Source: Sarcocystis neurona
Taxonomy: Eukaryota; Apicomplexa; Conoidasida; Eucoccidiorida; Sarcocystidae
Reading direction: 5' to 3'
Assembly: GCA_000727475.1 (NCBI GenBank)
Contig: KL647288.1
Span: 1,949,890 to 2,013,889, forward strand
Length of the DNA: 64,000 bases
Position 1 is the first letter of the stretch. Every line of letters starts with the position of its first letter. A program made the position numbers and the translations under genes. Below are positions 44,501 through 54,176 of the stretch, piece after piece. The notes under the pieces were generated by a model. It was not told the DNA's origin, made no database searches, and saw only the letters and a program-made list of their open reading frames with translations.

Positions 44501-46511
44501 CGCCTCGATTCATTAGGAGCAGTGGTAACGCAGCTGCTGCAGCTGCTGCGGCCGCCGCACTCTGCTGCTGCTGTAGCAGCCCCGGCGCCACACCCAGCAT
44601 ACTCTCGAGCGGTGCCCCTGCAGGCGGAGGGAAGTAGAAGGAAGGCGGAGCTGCGCCAGATGCGGTCGACGCGCCTCCTGCCCCTCCTCCTGCTCCTCCA
44701 CCTGAGCTTCCTCCTCCCGGTCGCAGCACAGTCGGCATTCCTCTCGGTGGGCCCCCTCCTGATCCGGCTGGACCAGTGAAGAAATGGTTGCTCTCGTTGA
44801 GAGGACCCCGCGGCTGTTGCAGCATCAAGCCCCCCGCAGAGGTAGTAGCAGGTGCAGTAGCACCTCCTGAGGCTCCACCGGCTTCTCCTGGGCCCGAGCC
44901 ACTCGATGGCGTCTGCTCCAGCAGCTGTCCAGAAGAAAACCCGACACCCAGCTGCGCACCTGGACCCCCCCCAGAAGCTGGGCTGGTGGAGAGACATGCA
45001 GCTGCAGCAGCAGCGTTCAGCATGCATGCCGCTGCAGCGGCAGCAGCAGCCGAATCGAAAGGTGGCAACTGGAAAGGTGACGATGGGAAGCCGGTAGAAG
45101 GAAATGGAGGCAGCAACAGCGAAGATCCAGGAGATGCATAGTTCGGAGGAGAGTTTCTCTCTCCTCTTCCGAACGAAGGAGACATGTAGTACCCGCCTCC
45201 TCCTCCTGCTCCTCCTCCTCCTGCTCCTTCTGCTCCTCCGCTTTTGCCGCCCAATGTAATGGGACCGCCTCCATGTTGCTGCTGGGCCGCGCCTCCTCCT
45301 CCTCTGCGATATCTTCTTCCTAGAAATCCCGTGTTTCCATCGCGGCCTCCACCTCGTCTTCTGTTGAGTCCTCCGGGACCGCCGTTGTGGCCGCCTGCTG
45401 CTCCAGGAGGAAGAAGAAACACTCCCTGCTGCAGCTGCTGCTGCGAGGCGCAGCCTCCTCCTTCAACGGGAGAACCACCAACAAAGAAAGGAGGAGGCGT
45501 GCACTCACGCACTGGAGAACGCAGAAACCTCGGAGGAGGCATGCCACGCGAAGGCGGGGGAGGCGGAGGCGGCGCAGTCGAACCGCCGCTGCTACCGCCT
45601 ATCCCTCCCATGGGTTCCCCTGCTCCTAAAGCCGCCTCTCGCTCTCCGCTGTTGTGGTTGCCTCCGCCTCCTCCTCCCATTGGGTTCGGTGGCAGGAACG
45701 TCTCCCCCACGCCGCTTCGGAAGCCGTAACTGAACGGGAAAAATGAGGGCCCTTTTGGAAAATCTCTCCTGCCGCTGCGCGGTCGCCCGTCCATGCCTCC
45801 TCTCCCCTCCATTACTCCTCTTCCTTCCATATCTCCTCGCCCCTCCACACTTCCTCTCCCATTCATACCTCCTCTCTCCTCCATGCGTCCTCTTCCCTCC
45901 ATCCCTCCGAATTCTCGTGCACCGCCTCCTCTTCCCTCTACATCCTCTGCAAAGTCTCTGTTGCAACCTCCCCCCGCATCGACGCCTATTCCTCTGCCTT
46001 CCATGCCTCCTCCTCTTCCTTCAAGGCTTTCTCTCCTCTCCATTCCGCCTAGATTTCTCCTTTCTAATCCTTCCATTCCTCCTCCTAGTCCTCTTCTGCT
46101 GGTGCCGCCCCTTCCACCCGTGTTTTCTGTTGCACTGTTTATTGCGTGTGAATCGCCCACCGCGCCGTGGAGACTGCCCCTGCGGCCGAGGGATCGAAGT
46201 CTAGGCGCATGCAAGAAACCGCCAGGAGGATGTGCACTCCCCCCTCCAAACGTTGTAGACATACCATTGCTGTCCATCGCATCTTCTCCAATTTTGCCCT
46301 TTCTCTCTTCCCCGCTAGACGTGCTGCTCACCGTTGTGCTGCTGTGACTGCTCATCCCGTCGTTTCCGCTGCCGCTGCTGGCACCGCCACGCGCAGCCTG
46401 ATCTCCGCCTTTTACAGCGCCTCGATTTCCACCAGCCGCACTGGCAGCAAGAAAAGGGGACGTATGCTGTTGCTCCTGCTGCGATGCGCAGCTGTCGTCG
46501 TCGTTCGCCAT
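41511..46511 (-). CDS. ENY2/Sus1-like domain protein with RGG-like and RS-rich regions
   Basis: A single open frame of 1,666 residues starting at ATG in a good context (ACCATGGCGAA), no intron needed. Residues 1-150 are Ser/Gly-rich. About 150-245 is built on MEGRG-type hexapeptides. Then come Gly/Pro-rich and Ala-rich stretches with a Gln run to about 705. Residues about 712-795 match ENY2/Sus1: AEMLLVTGERERLKKLVKEE, later VVEKIKQKGGLEA and PLPVKKSLITLVESI, against the family's TGERERLKELL, CKEVIKEKGLE and VPDSVKKELL. ENY2 is normally a helical protein of about 100 residues shared by the SAGA deubiquitinase module and TREX-2 mRNA export complex. After it lie acidic/Ala-rich sequence, an RS-rich region (about 925-1,275), and a Lys/Ser-rich tail with a long Ser run. 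A nuclear role linking transcription, splicing and export is inferred from this layout. ENY2 homology is my strongest claim; function of the rest is inference. Confidence 0.85.
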   Translation of the reverse strand: MANDDDSCASQQEQQHTSPFLAASAAGGNRGAVKGGDQAARGGASSGSGNDGMSSHSSTTVSSTSSGEERKGKIGEDAMDSNGMSTTFGGGSAHPPGGFLHAPRLRSLGRRGSLHGAVGDSHAINSATENTGGRGGTSRRGLGGGMEGLERRNLGGMERRESLEGRGGGMEGRGIGVDAGGGCNRDFAEDVEGRGGGAREFGGMEGRGRMEERGGMNGRGSVEGRGDMEGRGVMEGRGGMDGRPRSGRRDFPKGPSFFPFSYGFRSGVGETFLPPNPMGGGGGGNHNSGEREAALGAGEPMGGIGGSSGGSTAPPPPPPPSRGMPPPRFLRSPVRECTPPPFFVGGSPVEGGGCASQQQLQQGVFLLPPGAAGGHNGGPGGLNRRRGGGRDGNTGFLGRRYRRGGGGAAQQQHGGGPITLGGKSGGAEGAGGGGAGGGGGYYMSPSFGRGERNSPPNYASPGSSLLLPPFPSTGFPSSPFQLPPFDSAAAAAAAACMLNAAAAAACLSTSPASGGGPGAQLGVGFSSGQLLEQTPSSGSGPGEAGGASGGATAPATTSAGGLMLQQPRGPLNESNHFFTGPAGSGGGPPRGMPTVLRPGGGSSGGGAGGGAGGASTASGAAPPSFYFPPPAGAPLESMLGVAPGLLQQQQSAAAAAAAAAALPLLLMNRGDTRSLVGSSAAGGMQLLQQQKQQQQQQQTAAAQGAAAAPQTLAEMLLVTGERERLKKLVKEELRKGGYNFTMLNSVVEKIKQKGGLEAIAGGEAELLSLVRDEGREKIPLPVKKSLITLVESIAGRDKQKEKEEERKKAAAADAAAETPEEVATSAVDEGADERTEKKQDAEKDKPAARSGLAGDAAAAEERATTGSRRAETAGAGAAAAVEGNSSGVLTAAALQKKGEQIAAERGRLQQQQQLLRNAKSKGSTENQRRNKSPSHSSSSSSRSRTGSSSSGSRSRSRSRGGRRRSSALQRKSHRDSRSRSRSRSSHSSTSESRGSSRSDSRGDSRSRSGSRTSGRTSSRDGSESSMHADERSGRGSSRHGRSRDRNRSQTPKERHAGRKPPAAAAASVRSSRRSSIKSSPSRDGSGTNSRTRSHMQKQLTLESPVLVTLGRSSSSSSGAGPSAAASAGGVVTGKKRRSNSSHSETRAPSLHTATKDSDSSRRSRSRSSDSSRRARSREAGGSRGSSWSGSHSRSSRSSSPRKETRDRETAAETGSKRGRDDSSRSSRGSSRSPSSGREPSRGASRSRTGSISSSSSSGSSSRSRCRRRSTSRERVTDVKAITAKQGTSTAAAAPAVRTGRAPKPAAASKIPDEQKTLKGKTAAATQPQLQRHATKTVAGKAAEKPASTRAAEEKAAPERAAADATAARKKHKRKRSPTEEEQAAEVPQQEQHSVDRRVSGSGALPPPPASSNKKRMSKSSSNVKGAVGSSSSGGKDSSSSSKIKRGQADGENSSSTERKRQHHQRKAERNRGSSSTGKAAAAAVIGEEASSIQAKAASGRGKKENLSSELGGSVAAGQAAAGLKGATEEQQKGAAATPASNSETGKGGGRRKLAADGKAVGGGSGGCDATAAAAAAKEEMKAVKSGSGTAPAAAAAAKRKDEVHPARATGKTRSSHGDSSSSSHRSKSHSSSSHSSSSSSSSSSKKDKGKRVSSRDTRCTGSHLSS
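45770..46090 (-). repeat. Hexapeptide (MEGRGx) coding repeat
   Basis: Inside the ENY2-like gene, 18-bp-scale units encode MEGRGR, MEERGG, MNGRGS, VEGRGD, MEGRGV and MEGRGG, with related GGMEGRG blocks upstream. Arg-Gly spacing resembles RGG-type RNA-binding or methylation-prone sequence. Confidence 0.8.
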
Positions 46512-49500
46512 GGTTACGGTATTCTTGAGTGCGTTGCTGACAACAGAGTAGAAACAACAAAGAGAAAGCCGGCAGCACAGAAGCAGCCGCCTGCAGTGCG
46601 GACTTGGTGATGCAGGGACGCTCTCTCTGTCGTTCTTGTTATCTTTAGATTCTTCCCCTGCGGCTCGTGTCCCGTATTCAGCTAGTCTGTTTTCTAAGCA
46701 AAATTGTATCAGTTTTCTCTGTTGCTATACAAGGTCCCTCACTTCTGCTACGTCCGGCTAATAAGGTGGTTGTAGTCTGCTGGTCGTGGTCGTGCCGCTG
46801 AAAAGTGGTCACTGTAGTGCAGTTCCACGCGGGACGTGGGCACACTCTTGTGACACGGCTAGCGAAATGTTCCACTGGTTACCAAGCAGTAATGATACCT
46901 GCGATAACACTGTTTAATTTGAATTTTTGAAGGACAGGAGAAAGAGCCACGGAACACACAGGGTGGAACTGGACGGAGGTTGGGAAGGGGGTCAGCAATC
47001 TCAGTGACTCTCATTCGCGCTGCAATAAAAAGTTGTTTCTGCTTAAAGTCGAGCGTTGCGTAGTTATACAGCATTTACACTGTCACTAAACCTATTGGGC
47101 ACAGCCTTCGAAGATCGATATCATTTTCACTTGTATAAGGACTGAACACAGCCTTTGAAGACTCAAGCCAGTGACGTCGTCCACCGAGACTTCGTACATA
47201 TGGATGTGTAGAGAGTTTTAATGACTCACATACATCAACGCAATCATCTACGGCTGTCTCCCTCTAATCGCTATTTTGTGGCGTTGAGCCACTTCAGCTG
47301 TCAACCAGATGCCTACTACAACAGCAAGGGGACTAGAAGCCGCATCGGCAGCGGCAACAGAGACCGAGGTCGTCACAATATACACGTGGACATCGCATGG
47401 TGACTAAGAGACAGAGATCGAGGTAGCCACCACACACACTTTGATACGGATCATTTTGTAGGCGTCAACGTGTTCCGTGGGCCGCTCGGTCACACGCTCG
47501 AATGCGCCAACAACACTATGAATCCTAGTTTCGAGTGTCTCGCTGTCAGCTGCGCTTTCTTCAGTCGCGTCGGGCTGCGTCGGACCTGGCTCAACGCGCC
47601 CGTGACTTCCGATTCTCTACAAGCAAAGGCACCCACGATGGAATGAGGAAAACAGTGTGGATGCATTGCAACACAGCATCCTCCCACAACTGGTCCTTAA
47701 AGGTACAAGCGATTTCGCGGAGAATCTCGCATGAGACATGTAGTAGGGACTTCGATAGGATGACAGTGGTGGAAAGTGGCAGGGCAGTGCCTTGGAAGAA
47801 CGCAGAATTTCCTGTGGATCTGAGTCTCCGCTCCGTCGAACTAAAAAATCTCTCTCAAAACTCACGGCAGGCACGGCGAACAAAGTTACGGCACGTGTCA
47901 ATGTTTAGGCGGCGGGGAAAGAAAAATCACCAGAGACGGAGACTGCAGATTACGATGCGCGGGGTTTCGCGGGGCGCGCGGCGCTGCACCGGCGTCCTCG
48001 CCACCTCGCCCTTCCAGTGGACGGACCACGAAACTATTCAGTACCGAGGAACCAAGCCTATGAATTTTTGTCACATTTCCACAAGTGTTCACCTTACGAA
48101 CGCGAACACCTTCGCTTCCGAAGGGAAAGATTGTAGAATACTGTGTCTTCGGGAATTATGGTTGTGAGTTTAGTCCTCCTCAGAAAAGTAACGTCGCAAT
48201 TAGTGGTGTAGGCCAAATCAGAGATGTACGCTAAGAAACGAGCACCCTAAAATCCGGCCAGCAGGTTGTCAGTCATTTCGACGTTCTGAAATGCGTCCGC
48301 GTACACCTGGCCGTGCCCACAATGAAGAGGGACTCCAATCGTTGAAGCCGGGTGGCGTGACTCCATATGCAATGGGGCCCGTCGTTCGTAGCAGCGGTAT
48401 TTCAGGCGCGGTGACGAAAGAGAAACTATTGTCTCTCCTGCCCGAAGCGGACGCAATAGCGAAATGTCCAGACAAGAGCGAACTTCCCATCATACGCGCC
48501 AGAAGGTGCCCCTACGTACATTGATGAAGGGGCACAGCCACGGCGGGGAGGTGTGGCTGCACCAGCAAACCGCGACGCACGCCCATTTGTAGACACCCCC
48601 GGTTGCAGTACGCACGACCACGCTGCGTCATAATACTCATTGTTGCGGAACACGAAGATGCCGACGTGGCATCACACGGGGGCGTAGTTGCGCGGCGGAA
48701 GTCGTGAGTGAGTGCGTCCACCGTACGTGTGTAGCCCAAGAAAATCCCAACCACAGCTCATGTCCGGTCTTTGGGGACGGTAGCTCAACTGTTGAAAGAT
48801 ACCCGCCGAAGTAGGCAGAATAGACGAATTTACTGCATAGCGCGCCGACTAGAATGGAGTGAGGGAGCACTTTTGAAGCAGGATTTTCACAAGAAGGCTG
48901 AAGACAACACGGCAGCGGGCATCAAGGATACAGCACGTCCAGCAGACACTATTAACAGGAGATACCCGTGATAATCAGTATGTAAATGCGGGCACTAAAA
49001 ATCGTAGACGAGCTGGAAGGCTGTTCTAGTGATGCATGGAGATTTCGCGTGTAAAATATCCGTTGCGTCTCCGTAGAGAGTTGGTTGGAAGGACCGGCCT
49101 GTTTATTGAGGGAAAAGCCCATATGAGCCCTATATCGCAACACATCTCCGAGGTGGGCCCGGTAAAGATGACCGCAGATGCTGGCGATGAGCAACTCGGC
49201 ATCTTTGCAGTGTACGTGCGAAGGCCGTTCGGCCCTTAAAGTTCCTTACTGCTATTTCGTCTCTTTTCGCCAGGACTCCCTACACTTCTACATTCGGGGA
49301 GGCGCGAGCGAACTTAAGTTAAATGGCAGCGTCGGGTTCACTGGTTCACGATCTGCAGCTTTCCCGCCTCTCGCTGCAACATTGCCAGAAAGCGTCTGCA
49401 ACGCACTGACAGTCAATACCGAGGAGCTAGGTTACTGCAGTTGCACGCAAGAGTGTGGTTACCGGCTGTTATGTATCTGCAGTGTCGACCAGTTGTGTGA

Positions 49501-52500
49501 TGACAAAGCTGCGTACACTTCGAAGGTTGTGTAGTGGCGGAACCGCGAGAAACCCTTGACGGTCCATCGTACGTGGGTGGCATCTGTTGTCCCACCTGGG
49601 CAGGGAGTTGTCCGCAGTCATCCTCGCACGCTGACCATCAAAGAAGATAGGTTCATCGGATTGAGTGACACGAGGGCAGTACCGCTTACCTGGAACTGGA
49701 CACATCAGGTCGCTTTTTTGTGCCCTGCCGTAAGTCACGCTCGCAGTTCCGTAAAACGAGCTCCGGCTGGCACACTAGAAACTCTAACGGTGCCGTTGCA
49801 CTCGTGAGTCAATCTGAGTACAAGATCCAAACACCGAAACACATCCAAACACCGAACCAACATAGCTTCGTTGTCAATCTCCCCACTCATCGAAGTCGAC
49901 TTCTGCCGAACGGAATAGGAAGCGTCGCAGCTTTTGGTCGCACCTAGTCTGTAGCGCCAATCCCGCACGGTCTCTGTTGAGATGCGCATCACAAACCCGT
50001 TCAAGCGTTCATTACCGCAAGTTTTGCAGTTTGTCAGTCGCCTTCTCTGTGAGAGACAGTATTGACCTTTTGCGGCGTGCTCTTGCACAGGGCGTGGCAG
50101 CTAGACCAACGCGGTTACTAAGGAACTAGCGCGTGTTCTTGGCGTTCCCTCCGTACGGGAATAACTTTTTCGTAGTCGTCCGTGGATTGTAGCCTGGTGA
50201 ATCTGCTAGCTGAAGTATGACGTACTCGTGTGGGTGGCTGAGAGACGTGTCGGAATCGAGAACAATATGGAAGACAAGAACCGAAGACAATCAAAGATTT
50301 TACAAGGGCAGGAGGGCTGTCACGTAGAGAGAGACAGTTGCCACTTTTTGGAGGTTTTTCATCGTTCTCATCTTGCTCCCTGAAGTTATCACATTCGACG
50401 ACCGAGCGTTGACAGCAGACCCCACCGGTACTCCGCCAATGCATGGCAAACGACGTATCAAGCCGGAGAATAATGTAAAGCGCAGCTGAGGTTCAGCTGT
50501 GACGTTTCCGTTGCAAGTGGTAGGACAGCCCGCCCCAAGCACTTCCAGCTTCCTGGCACCCTGGATTTGTCTTGTGTCCACCTGTAACGACGCCCGTGAA
50601 AATGAGTTCGGTCGTCTTATTTCCACCGCTACAGGAATTGTAAGCTCGTAAGCTATGCGGCGGAACTTCCTGACGAGAAAATTCCAGTCCAGGTTTCTTC
50701 CTCACTTTCCTACGAGAGCACTCGTTATCATCGTCACAATCACTGTCGTCATCGCTATTGGTGCGATCACGGCCGAGCTTGGAGTGTAACAATACTTTAC
50801 AATCGTGGCTAAACGTTCCGTCACATTTCTTGAGACTGTGCTTGCTAGCGTGCCCAGCCACAGGCGAACGGTTTGATCGTTCTCCCAGTACCCATAGAGA
50901 CATTTTTGTCGCACGAGCCATTGCTGCCCGTCCTCTACGAATAGTTGCAAAGGTCCAGCTAAGGATGGGGACTAAGGTCCACGCCGCTTTAAATGCTATG
51001 CTACACATTTTGCGTCGAAGGCATCGAGCCGTCAGAACCACTGGCCACCAGTGCGTTCATTTCCGTGTTGTTCTCTTTCCTTATATTTCTTTCCAGAAGA
51101 GCCAAAATCTTCTGTGTCACACACCGCAACTCTTCTCAGCCCGCTGCAGTCGTCTCAATCCCGGCGGCAGTGTGGTCAACCTACACTGGACTACGGTGTA
51201 GTGCGCTTTACGTAGACTGGACGTGCAAGATCTCCAACGCGTTCCAGGCTGCAAGGCTACGCAAACGCACGTAAAGCCTTACGCGTATACGTAGTGGTTA
51301 TGCCTCGTTTTCCCACTGTGTACCCGTAGCCAGAGCCTGTTACCTGCTGTCGCACGTGTAAAGCTGAGCACGCAGGATGTATACTTAAATGAATATACTA
51401 TAGAAATATCGCCGTGAGGTCACATGCATTTATTCTTACGGAATTCTCCTGTGTGGAAAAAAGTGGTCGTGCAAATATACCATACCGTTGTTTTGTAGGT
51501 TCAGCACCCACGGGAAATACATGCAGGCCTGTCGGTTTCACGCAGCGCCAGTCATGAGTAAACTAAACGCAGTTTTGTCAGGAATTCCGGAAAAGGAACT
51601 ACCAGATATGCCTAGGTGACACACTTGGGCGACACATCTGGGGAAGAAGTTCCGAGTAAGTCCCGCGGCTTCAGCTCTCAAGTGGGAATTCAAAAACGGA
51701 TCATTCCGCACCTCCAGCGGAAGGGACTCATGTGCGCATTTACGGCGACCGAGAGTTTGAAAAGTTTGAAGAAAGTATATACTATCTCTCGTGCTTGTAT
51801 ATATATATAGATACGTATGTGTAGTAGCAGAGAGCACGAGATCTCTCAAATCGTCTCCAACTTTAACTGTACTGTACTGTACAGTGCAGCTAGCATGCAA
51901 AGTGCAGCGGACTCAGACACAGGAGTGCGTGCCTCCAAAGCAGGATGAATCAACTGCGTCCAAGGCTTCAAAATAACGCGTCAGACGTTTCCCCTCTTGC
52001 ACAAGTCCGCAGTCTGATTGCAACTACTCATCCAATTTGCTACGCGTTTTTTTGTTCTCCTCCAGAAGTGCGCGGAGGCTTCGTCCTCAGCACTGGGCAG
52101 CCAAGAAGAGTCACTACACCACATCAGTGGTAGCCGGTCTCGTGTCATCAGCAAGAAACTCTCCGTCTCGGTGATTCACCGTCTACTATCAGACCGCGCC
52201 TCGCTTTTCTTCGCTTCCCCTCATTCCTCCTTCCCGCATTTACCATGTCGCGCTGTCTGAATGAACTTCCCAACCGTTTCCATGTAATAGAAGAACTGTT
52301 GACGCGCTCTCTGTCAGCTTTATTCCTGTTCTGCACCCCAACAGTGCCTTGACCATCGCCTCTTCACGGAATCGCTCCCTCTGTTTCCCTCCGCGCTTTA
52401 TGATACCTCCTTCTTGTCTTCTCATCCCACGACTCATTATACATATCCTGCTCAATTCCTTTGCTTCTTTAAAACATCGTGTAAGGATAGTGATCCTCCT

Positions 52501-52934
52501 ACTTGTCTCGTTTTTCCTATACCCTTTTGTTTCCGCCTCCCGCCTCTTCCTCCTTCCTTTCCTCCTCGCTTCGTCATCTGTCTGCCCCCCTTCCCCTTGT
52601 CCCGTTCGCATTCCTTCATGTTGCCCTTCACTGTTTCTCCAATTCTTCAGTACTTCCGTCCTACTACCTCCTCCCAATCTTACGCAACGCAGCGGTACAC
52701 GCGCGTCCCTTCTGTCCGTCTCCAAATTGTTGACTTCTCGTCCTTCTTACCCTCTTACCCGCCGCGGTGCTCTGTCTGCCTCTTCCTCTCTATGTATACA
52801 CGCCGATGTGCACATGTGGAGACATACAGTAAAGCCCCGGGGCATATACATATATACATATATATATATATATGTACGTACCTATAGATAGATGGTCGAG
52901 GAAGCACACGTAGAGACACGTGACAGGGTTATTT
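46512..52934. other. Repeat-poor region without recognised genes
   Basis: About 6.4 kb of balanced composition with almost no simple repeats. Two ORFs are longer than I would expect by chance: + 47,535-48,167 (210 codons, first ATG at 47,641, MRKTVWMHCNTASS...) and - 50,493-51,041 (182 codons, with an acidic patch NSDDDSDCDDDNE followed by RRKVRKKPG). Neither shows a family motif, and no reverse transcriptase, integrase or transposase signature was seen. A + frame at 52,068-52,258 (KCAEASSSALGSQEESL...) follows a good acceptor (TTTGTTCTCCTCCAG) but has no partner exon. The first 200 bases should hold the 5' region of the ENY2-like gene. Confidence 0.45.
52330..52790 (+). other. Pyrimidine-rich tract
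   Basis: Over about 460 bases the + strand is strongly C/T-rich (TTCCGCCTCCCGCCTCTTCC and similar), leaving an A/G-rich minus strand whose ORF (52,240-52,725) is an Arg/Glu-rich artefact. It is not a simple repeat. It lies just downstream of the 3' end of the PI31-like gene. Confidence 0.6.
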
Positions 52935-53131
52935 TTAAAACAAACCACCAGCACCGCCACCACCAAGCCCCCCTCCGAATCCTCCGCCACCAAATCCAAA
53001 GCCTGGAGGACCGCCAGGCCCCGGCAACCTACCCGCAGGCGGGTACAGACCCGGAGACCCAGGCAGATTCGGCTGCAGTATCCCAATTCTGCCAGGTTCA
53101 GCAAGCGGATCAATAGCGGCCACGCCGGCAC
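52935..53131 (-). CDS. PI31-like gene, Gly-rich terminal exon
   Basis: On the minus strand, after the acceptor TTTCTTTACAG, the frame reads AGVAAIDPLAEPGRIGILQP, then NLPGSPGLYPPAGRLPGPGG, and a Gly/Phe-rich tail (GFGFGGGGFGGG...AGGLF) to TAA at 52,935-52,937. It enters in phase 1, compatible with several GGT donors in the 54.0-54.2 kb exon. Pro/Gly-rich tails with DPL motifs are common in PI31 proteins, so I assign it to the same gene. It could instead be an alternative last exon. Confidence 0.55.
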
Positions 53132-54000
53132 CTGTAAAGAAACAGCAGCACGGGAGTCGCAAAGAGCAGCAGCAGTGGTGGATGTCGCCGTTGATGAGGG
53201 GTGAATAGCAGCTGCAGAAAGTTAATAAAGAGAACCACAGGTGATGAACAGAATGAACTTCACACCATACACGTATACATAAACTACACATGTATGCCCA
53301 CATATAGAGAGATACTTGTACGCACCACTAAAGTATCTTTGTACACACGAGTAAATGGGGTTGGGGAGGGAAACGCCGCGGCGAACACGAAGGAGAAACA
53401 GCAGCACTTTTAATTACGGCGCGTCGCGGACGGGTGACGGACTTCCAAAGAGCCCCGCAGCACAGACGAGCATAAGGAGTAGCTGACAGAAGAAAGCAGC
53501 GCATGACGAAGGGGTGGCTTGAATGTGCGGTACCAAAGAACAGCAGCAGGAGCACCTGCTGGAAACGCAATGCCGAAAGGCGGTGGACGCCCAGTAGCAG
53601 CACGTTGTACGCCAGCATGCGCACGCGGTCACTGAGGAGCCGAGACAGCAAAGATGGCGCACACAGCAGCAGCAGCTGCAAGAAGACCTGGAGCAGCGCC
53701 ACAAAGAAGAGAAACACGGCGTGCAGGACAATAGCAGAACAGCACCACTTTTTTCAGCAGCTGCGAAGGCGGCGGCAGCCGAAGAGCGTGAAACAGCAGC
53801 GGTAGCAACACGCTAAGAGCGTCGCGGCACGAGGAGGAGCAGGGAAGCCGCTGCAGGGTCCCGCGGCAGCAGATTGAAGACCAGCAACAGGGGCACGCGG
53901 TGCCGGATGGGTAGCAGCCACCGCCAACAGACGTGGGGGAGCAGCAGACTGACTCCACCAGCAGACGGTGTGCAGCAGCAGACTTTAATCGACTAATCAC
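53132..54000 (-). other. Intron between PI31-like exons
   Basis: On the minus strand this is CTG-rich and gives hydrophobic frames that resemble membrane segments (for example FFVALLQVFLQLLLLCAP). Similar Leu-rich frames occur in every CTG-rich intron of this window, so I do not call a membrane protein. A small TATACG patch lies at 53,260-53,350. Confidence 0.45.
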
Positions 54001-54176
54001 CGCAGCAGGGACGCGCCGTACCACCAACGAGAGGGTGCACAGCACCAGGAGGACCGACGCCAGGCTGCTGCGGTTCTCCCCACGGCGGAGGGGCATCAAC
54101 GTCCGGATTGGGCTCCACGCCGTACGGCCCGATGGGGTCGAAGCGCGGCGCTGGAGGTGTAAATCCTGGAGGCAAC
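54001..54176 (-). CDS. PI31-like gene, exon with the PRFDPIGP motif
   Basis: Minus-strand exon after GACCTCACCAG, entering in phase 2. It reads LPPGFTPPAPRFDPIGPYGV and then EPNPDVDAPPPWGEPQQPG. This is the hallmark C-terminus of the PI31 proteasome regulator/FBXO7 family (LPPGxxPPGARFDPxGP...PNPDxxxPPG in animals). Its first base completes the codon begun at the donor of the 55,990-56,420 exon, so the conserved motif block is restored by splicing. If not spliced again, the frame ends at TAG 53,993-53,995. The donor CTGCG|GTGATT in phase 1 would lead to the terminal exon. Confidence 0.75.

Noticed and set aside
46700..51300. Retrotransposon remnant in the repeat-poor region
   Set aside because: No reverse transcriptase, integrase or protease motif and no terminal repeats were found. 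Only short chance duplications (for example near 47,105 and 47,150) were seen.
52240..52725. Arg/Glu-rich minus-strand ORF of 161 codons
   Set aside because: It is the purine strand of a pyrimidine-rich tract; the charged composition follows from base content alone.
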